From: CAZEZY01 sp964516635
GTDB lineage: Bacteria; Pseudomonadota; Gammaproteobacteria; Burkholderiales; Burkholderiaceae_C
Assembly (NCBI GenBank): GCA_964516635.1
Contig: CAZEZY010000045.1
Location: 1-16,733, forward strand
Length of the DNA: 16,733 nucleotides
Reading direction: 5' to 3'
Notes under the pieces: generated by a model
Seen by the model: the letters and a program-made list of their open reading frames with translations, nothing else
What the model was told of the DNA's origin: nothing
The model's database searches: none
Part shown: positions 1 to 5,638 of the stretch, one piece after another
Numbering within the stretch: the stretch's first letter is position 1
Layout: each line of letters begins with the position of its first letter
Made by a program: the position numbers and the translations under genes

Positions 1-184
1 CCTTGAAGAAAGGACGCTGTTTGTGGACAGCGTAGAACTGCTCGGCTTCGGCACGCGACAGATGAACCAGCTTGGCGGCTGCGATTTTCAGGCCAGCGGC
101 CTCAAAACGGCTGTAGATCTGGCCGATGACGTTCTTGGCAACGGCGTCTGGCTTGATGATGGAGAGAGTGCGTTCGATGGCCAT
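1..184 (-). CDS. ndk: Nucleoside diphosphate kinase, N-terminal part (cut by window edge)
   Basis: Ndk transfers the gamma phosphate from ATP to nucleoside diphosphates through a phospho-histidine, keeping cytoplasmic NTP and dNTP pools balanced. Only the first 61 residues are in the window; the rest, including the catalytic His, lies beyond base 1. The start MAIERTLSIIKPDAVAKN is diagnostic: the TLSIIKPDAV stretch is the first strand and nucleotide-site entrance found in nearly all bacterial Ndk proteins. Residues about 20-60 (IGQIYSRFEAAGLKI, then the Kpn-loop region ending KQRPFF) also fit. The ATG at 184 is the only sensible start. It lies about 100 bases downstream of rluB, in the same direction, with a weak GGGAAC-like ribosome site. 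It may be read through from rluB or from its own weak promoter near 230-235. Confidence 0.95.
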   Translation of the reverse strand, partial: MAIERTLSIIKPDAVAKNVIGQIYSRFEAAGLKIAAAKLVHLSRAEAEQFYAVHKQRPFFK

Positions 185-205
185 GTAGGTTCCCGAGGGT
201 GGTTG

Positions 206-231
206 ATCAAAAGGTTGGCAAAGCCTTTGAT
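206..231 (-). repeat. Imperfect inverted repeat in the ndk leader
   Basis: ATCAAAAGG (206-214) pairs with CCTTTGAT (224-231) apart from one bulged A, with a 9-base loop. It sits between the possible -10 and the ndk start. On the minus strand no U-run follows the second arm, so it is not a typical terminator. It could be a leader hairpin or chance. Confidence 0.25.
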
Positions 232-235
232 TTTA
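230..235 (-). promoter_or_regulatory. Possible -10 element for ndk
   Basis: The minus strand reads TAAAAT here (5 of 6 to TATAAT), about 46 bases upstream of the ndk ATG in the 99-base rluB-ndk gap. No convincing -35 hexamer is found 16-18 bases further upstream, so this is a weak call. Co-transcription with rluB remains equally likely. Confidence 0.25.
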
Positions 236-283
236 ACGGGTGAATTGGAAGATCATGAGACAGTTCAGCCCGACAAGGCCTGA

Positions 284-1471
284 TCAGCGCGGGCCCCCAC
301 GTGACTTTCGGCCCGGATTGCCACCTGGCGATGAAGGACGACGAGAAGGGCGGGCATCAGCACCCATGTAGCCATAGGACGTTTTCATCGGATCGGGCGA
401 CTGCGGCCCCTGACGCCGCTCATCGGTTCGGCGCCTGCCAGCAGAAGGGCCTGCCGCGCCGGATCGTGGCATTGAAGGACCATCCACCAGTTTCGGGGTA
501 CTCGGACGGGGTCCCTGACCCTGTCGGCGTGAAGGGTTGCGAACCGGCTGTTTCGCCTGGAACTGACGCGCCTTCGATTCCATGGACCGGTCCATGCCGG
601 TGGCCTCGGTCAACCGCGCCACATCCCGGCTGTCCAGTTCCATCCAGACACCGCGACGCAGACCACGGGGCAACACCACCGCCCCATAGCGGATGCGGAT
701 CAGGCGACTGACGGCGTGACCCACGGCCTCGAACATCCGCCGCACCTCCCGGTTGCGACCTTCGGCAATGGTGACGCGGTACCAGCAGTTGGCGCCCTCG
801 CCTCCACCGTCTTCGATGCTGAGAAACTGGGCCATTCCATCGTCGAGCGGCACACCCGCCAGCAACTGGTCCTTTTCATCGTTGCTCAATGCGCCCAGCA
901 CCCTGACCGCGTATTCGCGCTGAAGTCCGAACCGGGGATGCATGAGCTTGTTGGCCAGTTCACCGGAATTGGTGAACAGCAGCAAACCTTCGGTATTCAG
1001 ATCGAGACGGCCCACGGACTGCCATTTGCCCGTATGCAATCGAGGCAGGCGGCGAAAAACCGTGGGTCGGTTCTGCGGGTCGTCGTGGGTGACCACCTCG
1101 CCCGCCGGCTTGTGATAAGCGAGTACTCTGGGGGGCGGGGGAGCAATCCGCACCTTGATGGGCTTGCCATTGATCTTGATGATGTCGCCAAACTGGATGC
1201 GCTGGCCAATGTGGGCAGGCTCCCCATTCACCGAGATTCGGCCCTCCAGAATCATCTGCTCCATCTCCAGTCGCGAGCCCAAACCGGCCTGAGCCAGGAC
1301 CTTGTGCAACTTGGGCGAATCCGCCTGAGGCGTGAGAACACGCTTCGGCACCAGCGCCTCCGATGCGGCCTGGGCCTCATCGAACACACCGGAAATGACT
1401 TCCTCGAAATGGACCTCACCCTCACTGGCGGCGGAGTGGGCAGAAACAGATGGGGCCGGCGGTCTGGTCAT
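284..1471 (-). CDS. rluB: 23S rRNA pseudouridine synthase B with long basic tail
   Basis: RluB converts U2605 of 23S rRNA to pseudouridine during large-subunit assembly. The protein is 395 residues. Residues about 53-110 form an S4 RNA-binding domain (LHKVLAQAGLGSR start). Residues about 113-290 form the RsuA/RluB/E/F catalytic domain, with the motif GRLDLNTEGLLLFTN whose Asp157 is the expected catalytic residue, then EGRNREVRRMFEAVGH near 237-252. Length and motifs fit RluB rather than RsuA or RluE. An extra N-terminal arm of about 50 residues and a C-terminal tail of about 95 residues (from 300), rich in Arg, Ser, Pro and Gly, look disordered and basic and probably bind RNA. The ATG overlaps the scpB stop by 4 bases (ATGA), so the two are translationally coupled; the scpB-rluB pair is a common bacterial arrangement. 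Confidence 0.95.
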   Translation of the reverse strand: MTRPPAPSVSAHSAASEGEVHFEEVISGVFDEAQAASEALVPKRVLTPQADSPKLHKVLAQAGLGSRLEMEQMILEGRISVNGEPAHIGQRIQFGDIIKINGKPIKVRIAPPPPRVLAYHKPAGEVVTHDDPQNRPTVFRRLPRLHTGKWQSVGRLDLNTEGLLLFTNSGELANKLMHPRFGLQREYAVRVLGALSNDEKDQLLAGVPLDDGMAQFLSIEDGGGEGANCWYRVTIAEGRNREVRRMFEAVGHAVSRLIRIRYGAVVLPRGLRRGVWMELDSRDVARLTEATGMDRSMESKARQFQAKQPVRNPSRRQGQGPRPSTPKLVDGPSMPRSGAAGPSAGRRRTDERRQGPQSPDPMKTSYGYMGADARPSRRPSSPGGNPGRKSRGGPR

Positions 1472-2076
1472 GAGCGGACGATGGGGGAATCGGAGGGGGA
1501 TGGAGACAGCAGAGTGGCGTCAGACAATGACATTTCCAGCTCCGGCAGGAAAGCTTGGGCAACCGCAGGGGTATCGAGTGGAGGGAGTTGGTCGATCGAA
1601 TCCAGACCCAGATCGTCAAGAAACTGACGCGTGGTGGCATAGAGTGCAGGTCGACCAATGGTTTCTCGGTGGCCGATGACCTCGACCCAGCCCCGATCTT
1701 CCAGTTGCTTGAGGATGCCTGAGTGAATCGTGACCCCACGAATGTCTTCCATGTCACCTCGCGTCACGGGCTGACGGTAAGCGATGATGGCCAGGGTCTC
1801 CATCACGGCACGGCTGTACCGGGGAGGCTTTTCGGGGTGCAGGCGGTCGAGGAAGGGGCGCAACTCGGGCCGGCTCTGAAAGCGCCAGCCACTCGCCAGA
1901 CACACCAGCTCAAGCCCTTTGCCCGACCAGCTCAGCTGCAGATCGGCCAGTATCTGACGGAGGGTGTCGGGGCGCAGGACACCATCGAACAGAACCGACA
2001 TGTCACGAAGGGACATGGGTTCACTGGCGCATAGCAGCGCGGTTTCGAGGATGCGTCTGGCATCCGCCGTGTTCAT
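1468..2076 (-). CDS. scpB: Segregation and condensation protein B
   Basis: ScpB is the winged-helix (kite) subunit of the SMC-ScpA-ScpB complex that compacts and separates chromosomes. The 202-residue product has the two winged-helix domains of the family. The first (about 5-80) begins ARRILETALLCASEPMSLRDM. The second (about 85-165) contains the signature RAVMETLAIIAYRQPVTRGD and IHSGILKQLEDRGWVEVIG, then GRPALYATT. The length is typical. The ATG at 2076 follows only a modest AGGCC-like ribosome site. The stop overlaps the rluB start (ATGA). No scpA is present upstream within the window; the preceding gene is rluD, 84 bases away in the same direction, so scpA must lie elsewhere. Confidence 0.93.
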   Translation of the reverse strand: MNTADARRILETALLCASEPMSLRDMSVLFDGVLRPDTLRQILADLQLSWSGKGLELVCLASGWRFQSRPELRPFLDRLHPEKPPRYSRAVMETLAIIAYRQPVTRGDMEDIRGVTIHSGILKQLEDRGWVEVIGHRETIGRPALYATTRQFLDDLGLDSIDQLPPLDTPAVAQAFLPELEMSLSDATLLSPSPSDSPIVRS

Positions 2077-2160
2077 GGTGTCAGGCCTGGTGAGATAGGG
2101 TGGAGGGTGGCCGGCGGGGCCAACACAGGGTGCGACAGCCGACGACAGGAAAAGGACGGG

Positions 2161-3174
2161 TCACGCAGGTGGCGCGGCAAGCTCGACATCGATTTGCCAC
2201 AATCGATTCAGATTGTAATTCAGACCGGCCGAAACGACCGCCTCTCGCAGGTCTGCAGGCAGGGGGCTTTCCAGCCGGATCACTTCCCCGCTCACTGGAT
2301 GACGGAATGCCAGCACATGGGCGTGCAATGCCTGGCGTGACAAACCCCACTGCGGCCGCCCCCCGTAAAGGACATCCCCCACCAGGGGATGACCGATGGA
2401 AGCCATGTGGACCCGGATCTGATGGGTACGGCCGGTATGCAGCTTGCAACCGACCCAGGTGACACCCGGTGCGCGATCGAGGGGCCGCACACGGGTCAAG
2501 GCATCCCGAGCGCCAGATGTGCCATCAGGCACCACCGCCATGCGGAGTCGATGGCGGGCATCGCGGGCGATCCAGCCTGTGATCTCCTGGTCGGACAGGC
2601 GGACCATTTCCCCGTGCACCAGTGCCACATACACCCGGTGAACCTGTCGAGCGGCAATCTGCCGGGCCAGGATTTCGCAAGCCTCCTGCGTTTTCCCGAC
2701 GACCATCAGGCCGCTGGTGTCCTTGTCAAGACGGTGAACGATCCCCGCTCGGGGGAGTCGCTGCGCAGCAGGATGGTAGGCCATCAGGGCGTTCAGAAGC
2801 GTACCGGTCCAGTTCCCTGCTGCCGGATGCACCACCATCCCTGCTGGCTTGTCAATGACCATCAGGTGATCGTCTTCGTGGATCACCGCCAGCGGGATGG
2901 ACTCGGGCAGAAAGGCGCTGACCTGAGCCGGTGGGTGCAGTTCGGCCTGCAACCGGTCGCCGATCTTCAGCCGCGTGGAGGCCTTGTCGCAACGCCTGCC
3001 ATTCAGGCTGACATGCTGATCGGCGATGAGTTGCTGGATCCATGATCGGGAGAAACCAGGCACCAACTCGGCCATGCCCTTGTCGAGCCTCAGACCATGC
3101 AGGCCCTGATCGACACTCCACTGACGGGTTTCGATTTCAACTGCCGGGTCGAGGTCTTCGACCGAAGGGTCCAC
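2161..3174 (-). CDS. rluD: 23S rRNA pseudouridine synthase D
   Basis: RluD makes pseudouridines 1911, 1915 and 1917 in helix 69 of 23S rRNA. With the chosen GTG at 3174 the product is 337 residues. An S4 domain (about 28-80, with FSRSWIQQLIADQHVSLNG) precedes the RluA-type catalytic domain, whose signature IVHRLDKDTSGLMVVGK holds catalytic Asp150. LHTGRTHQIRVHMASIGHPLVGD follows further on. A tail of about 25 residues (NYNLNRLWQIDVELAAPPA) extends past the usual end. The frame stays open to an ATG at 3360, but that start would overlap bamD by more than 100 bases and add sequence unlike RluD. GTG 3174 or TTG 3195 is more likely, though neither has a strong ribosome site. bamD is divergent; scpB follows after 84 bases. 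Confidence 0.92.
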   Translation of the reverse strand: MDPSVEDLDPAVEIETRQWSVDQGLHGLRLDKGMAELVPGFSRSWIQQLIADQHVSLNGRRCDKASTRLKIGDRLQAELHPPAQVSAFLPESIPLAVIHEDDHLMVIDKPAGMVVHPAAGNWTGTLLNALMAYHPAAQRLPRAGIVHRLDKDTSGLMVVGKTQEACEILARQIAARQVHRVYVALVHGEMVRLSDQEITGWIARDARHRLRMAVVPDGTSGARDALTRVRPLDRAPGVTWVGCKLHTGRTHQIRVHMASIGHPLVGDVLYGGRPQWGLSRQALHAHVLAFRHPVSGEVIRLESPLPADLREAVVSAGLNYNLNRLWQIDVELAAPPA

Positions 3175-3183
3175 CGATATAAT
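3157..3183 (+). promoter_or_regulatory. Promoter for bamD
   Basis: A perfect TATAAT occurs at 3178-3183, 44 bases before the bamD ATG, giving a predicted start of transcription near 3190 and a leader of about 37 bases. The -35 is poor: TTCGAC at 3157-3162 with a short 15-base spacer. The element straddles the proposed start of the divergent rluD gene. Confidence 0.5.
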
Positions 3184-3226
3184 GGATTGAGTCAATTGAT
3201 CGCCCGTTCGCAAAGGTTTGCACTCG

Positions 3227-4048
3227 ATGTTGTTGAAAAGATTATCCACTCTCACTCTCGAGCGCCGCTGGCTGACTGCGGTGAGCGTGGCGGTCCTGCT
3301 GAGCGCCTGCGCCAGCAAAAATCCGACCGACCCGACGGCCAACTGGAGTCCGAACCGCATTTACGCCGAAGCCATCGACGAGCGAAACAGCGGGAATTTC
3401 GAACGCGCGGTGACACTCTTCGAAAAGCTGGAAGGCCGGGCGGCAGGAACGCCCCTGGCGCAGCAGGCCCAACTCGAAAAGGCCTTCGCACATTACAAGG
3501 CCGGCGAGCAAGCCCAGGCCGTTGCCACGATCGACCGGTTCATCCGCCTGCATCCCGCCAGCCCCGCGCTGGATTACGCGCTTTACCTGAAGGGGATCGT
3601 GAACTTCAACGACAACCTGGGTTTGTTCGGCTTCATCTCCCGCCAGGATCTCTCCGAACGGGACCAGAAAGCCGCCAAGGTGTCGTTCGAAGCCTTCAAG
3701 GAACTGGTCGAACGCTTTCCCGATTCGCGTTACTCACCGGATGCTCGCCTGAGGATGACCTACATCATCAACTCGCTGGCTCAGTCCGAGGTGCATGTCG
3801 CGCGATACTATTTCAATCGAGGGGCTTACGTGGCTGCCCTCAACCGCGCGCAGATTGCCGTGACGGACTATCAGGGCGTCCCCGCTGCCGAGGAAGCCCT
3901 GTACATCATGCTTCGCTCCTACGAGGCACTGGGCATGTCAGATCTGGCCACAGACACCCGCCGGATCATGGACACCAATTTCCCGGACAGCGTCTTTCTC
4001 AGACAGGGATTCGAGAAAGATCGGGGGCCGTGGTGGAAACTCTGGTAA
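3227..4048 (+). CDS. bamD: Outer membrane assembly lipoprotein BamD (ComL)
   Basis: BamD is the essential lipoprotein of the Bam complex, which inserts beta-barrel proteins into the outer membrane; it binds BamA and substrate through TPR repeats on the periplasmic face. The 273-residue product begins with a basic/hydrophobic signal peptide and a lipobox LLSAC ending at Cys28; Ala at +2 predicts outer-membrane sorting. TPR-like helical pairs run from about residue 40 to 255, including the conserved YLKGIVNFN and FPDSRYSPDARLRM segments. ATG 3227 is preferred over an in-frame TTG at 3218, because the AAAGG at 3212-3216 is 10 bases from the ATG but only 1 base from the TTG. It is a single-gene unit, with a TATAAT upstream and a strong terminator directly after the stop. 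Length agrees with other betaproteobacterial BamD proteins. Confidence 0.95.
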   Translation: MLLKRLSTLTLERRWLTAVSVAVLLSACASKNPTDPTANWSPNRIYAEAIDERNSGNFERAVTLFEKLEGRAAGTPLAQQAQLEKAFAHYKAGEQAQAVATIDRFIRLHPASPALDYALYLKGIVNFNDNLGLFGFISRQDLSERDQKAAKVSFEAFKELVERFPDSRYSPDARLRMTYIINSLAQSEVHVARYYFNRGAYVAALNRAQIAVTDYQGVPAAEEALYIMLRSYEALGMSDLATDTRRIMDTNFPDSVFLRQGFEKDRGPWWKLW

Positions 4049-4050
4049 GA

Positions 4051-4084
4051 CAACAAAAAACCGGCTTGAGCCGGTTTTTTGTTG
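4051..4084. terminator. Bidirectional intrinsic terminator between bamD and rplI
   Basis: CAACAAAAAACCGGC (4051-4065) and GCCGGTTTTTTGTTG (4070-4084) are perfect inverse complements with a TTGA loop. The GC core CCGGC/GCCGG is followed by six T in each direction. It lies 2 bases after the bamD stop and 16 bases after the rplI stop, so it serves both convergent transcripts. Confidence 0.93.
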
Positions 4085-4100
4085 AGCAGGTCGGACGCAC

Positions 4101-4553
4101 TCAGGCCGTTTCACCCAGAACAGCGATGTTGACATCCACAACGACATCCGTGTGCAGACCGATCTGGACCGTGTAATCACCCACGTTCTTCAGGAGGCCA
4201 TTGGGCATCCGGATCTGGGACTTGGCCACGGCGTAACCCTGCTTCACCAGTTCGTCGGCGATGTCGTGGTTGGTCACGGAACCGAACAGACGACCATCCA
4301 CGCCAGCCTTCTGGCTCAGCTTGATGGTGATGCCATTGAGTTTATCGCCCAGGGCCTGTGCTTCAGCCAGTTTGGCGGCAGCCGCCTTTTCGAGTTCGGC
4401 ACGCCGGGCTTCGAATTCGGCCACGGCGGACTGCGTGGCACGACGGGCGCGGCCCGTGGGAATCAGGAAGTTGCGGGCGTAGCCATCCTTGACCCGGACG
4501 ACATCGCCCAGATTGCCAAGATTCACAACTTTGTCGAGCAGAATGATTTGCAT
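4101..4553 (-). CDS. rplI: 50S ribosomal protein L9
   Basis: L9 binds 23S rRNA near the base of the L1 stalk and helps keep the reading frame. The 150-residue product has the L9 N-terminal domain signature (MQIILLDKVVNLGNLGDVV, then VKDGYARNFLIPTGRA). A long alanine- and glutamate-rich connecting helix follows (about 42-75), then the C-terminal domain (GRLFGSVTNHDIADEL). Length is standard. A strong AGAAGGAG ribosome site sits 7 bases before the ATG. It is the last gene of the rpsF-priB-rpsR-rplI operon, 17 bases after rpsR, and is followed by the two-way terminator. The dnaB helicase gene that often follows rplI is absent here; bamD lies there instead, convergent. Confidence 0.98.
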   Translation of the reverse strand: MQIILLDKVVNLGNLGDVVRVKDGYARNFLIPTGRARRATQSAVAEFEARRAELEKAAAAKLAEAQALGDKLNGITIKLSQKAGVDGRLFGSVTNHDIADELVKQGYAVAKSQIRMPNGLLKNVGDYTVQIGLHTDVVVDVNIAVLGETA

Positions 4554-4570
4554 GATGGAACTCCTTCTGA

Positions 4571-4852
4571 TCAGACGCGGTGCTGGTCGCTGTAGGGCAG
4601 CAGGGCCAGGAAACGGGCGCGCTTGATCGCGGTGGTGACCTGACGCTGATAGATCGCGCGGGTACCGGTCAGACGAGCGGGAATGATCTTGCCGTTCTCG
4701 GCGATGAAGTCACGCAGGACGTCCACATCCTTGTAGTCCACTTCTTCCACACCAGCCACGGTGAAGCGGCAGAACTTCTTGCGCTTGAACAGCAGCGATT
4801 GGGTGTTGCGCTTGGGGCGCTTGTCTTTGTTGAAACGCTTGGGGGCAGCCAT
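4571..4852 (-). CDS. rpsR: 30S ribosomal protein S18
   Basis: S18 binds the central domain of 16S rRNA and pairs with S6 in the 30S platform. The 93-residue product has an extended basic N-terminus (KRFNKDKRPKRNTQSLLFKRKKF). The typical S18 core follows: VDYKDVDVLRDFIAENGKIIPARLTGT, then the conserved RQVTTAIKRARFLALLPYSDQHR end. The ribosome site AAGGA overlaps the priB stop, 9 bases before the ATG, which suggests coupled translation. The S6 partner is two genes upstream in the same operon. Confidence 0.98.
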   Translation of the reverse strand: MAAPKRFNKDKRPKRNTQSLLFKRKKFCRFTVAGVEEVDYKDVDVLRDFIAENGKIIPARLTGTRAIYQRQVTTAIKRARFLALLPYSDQHRV

Positions 4853-4864
4853 GAGGGTGCTTCC

Positions 4865-5176
4865 TTAAATGGGATTGAGATCTTGAATATGGAACACGAT
4901 GCCTTTTCCATTGCGGGTGTTGGTCAGGAAACCGTGGCAGATCCACTGAGTTCCCAGTGACAACCGAGCCAGCGATTCGGCCATTGCACCGAATGCGACC
5001 GCCCGGATACGCAGAGCGACCTGTCTCACCTGACCCGCTTCGACTTGCCCGGATGCATGCTCCAGGACGGCGTCGATCGCAGGAATGCCAGCTGGCGTGA
5101 ACCGCAGAGCCATGACTTCGACCAGAGTCGCCGTGATGGACAGCCGGTTGAGGGGAGCAGACTCCACACCCGACAC
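4865..5176 (-). CDS. priB: Primosomal replication protein N (PriB)
   Basis: PriB is a small single-stranded-DNA-binding OB-fold protein that stabilises PriA-DNA and helps reload DnaB at stalled forks. The 103-residue product matches the family pattern NRLSITATLVEVMALRFTPAGIPAIDAVLEHAS, then a central strand with VALRIRAVAFG and the closing IVFHIQDLNPI. Its location between rpsF and rpsR is the classical position of priB, which strongly supports the call. The start is a GTG at 5176, 5 bases after the rpsF stop. A second in-frame GTG three codons later is an alternative, and neither has a clear ribosome site, so reinitiation after rpsF is likely. Confidence 0.92.
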   Translation of the reverse strand: MSGVESAPLNRLSITATLVEVMALRFTPAGIPAIDAVLEHASGQVEAGQVRQVALRIRAVAFGAMAESLARLSLGTQWICHGFLTNTRNGKGIVFHIQDLNPI

Positions 5177-5181
5177 GGAAA

Positions 5182-5547
5182 TTACGCCGTGGCCTCCTGT
5201 TGCTGAGTCTTGCGGGCCTCTTCGCGCTCGACAGCCTTCATCATGGAGGAAGGCTGTGTTTCGGCCTTCTTCTTCTGGATAACCAGATGACGCAGGACGG
5301 CATCGTTGAAACGGAAGGCGTGTTCCAGCTCACCCATCACGGCCTGATCGGCCTCGATGTTCAGGCACAGGTAATGTGCCTTGGACAGCTTGTTGATCTG
5401 GTAGGCCAGTTGGCGGCGGCCCCAGTCCTCGACACGATGCACCTGACCGTTACCGGCTGTGATCATGCCTTTGTAGCGCTCCAGCATGGCTGGAACCTGT
5501 TCGCTCTGATCCGGGTGGATGAGCATCACGATTTCATAATGACGCAT
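5182..5547 (-). CDS. rpsF: 30S ribosomal protein S6
   Basis: S6 binds with S18 to the 16S rRNA central domain. The 121-residue product begins MRHYEIVMLIHPDQSEQVPAM and contains the family block VHRVEDWGRRQLAYQINKLSKAHY. It ends in a charged tail (EREEARKTQQQ) in the region that RimK glutamylates in E. coli, though no poly-glutamate end is present. A clear AAGGAG ribosome site lies 5 bases before the ATG. It is the first gene of the operon, about 60 bases downstream of a near-consensus promoter. Confidence 0.98.
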   Translation of the reverse strand: MRHYEIVMLIHPDQSEQVPAMLERYKGMITAGNGQVHRVEDWGRRQLAYQINKLSKAHYLCLNIEADQAVMGELEHAFRFNDAVLRHLVIQKKKAETQPSSMMKAVEREEARKTQQQEATA

Positions 5548-5609
5548 GGATTCTCCTTGTGGATGAAAGCTGCCCCGGCGTCCACAGGGTGCAGCAAGGT
5601 TAGCCCAGC

Positions 5610-5638
5610 ATTATAACCCGCCAGACAAGCTGGATCAA
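5610..5638 (-). promoter_or_regulatory. Strong sigma-70 promoter of the rpsF operon
   Basis: On the minus strand TTGATC (5633-5638) and a perfect TATAAT (5610-5615) are separated by exactly 17 bases. Transcription is predicted to start near 5603, leaving a leader of about 55 bases. The -35 hexamer contains the TGA stop codon of the upstream symporter gene, so the promoter begins inside that gene. Confidence 0.85.

Noticed and set aside
716..1627. 303-codon plus-strand open frame opposite rluB
   Set aside because: Its sequence is the antisense of the S4/pseudouridine synthase gene and resembles no family; long antisense frames are expected in GC-rich DNA.
3175..3360. Extended N-terminus for rluD from ATG 3360
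   Set aside because: Would overlap divergent bamD, including its signal peptide and lipobox, and adds residues unlike RluD.
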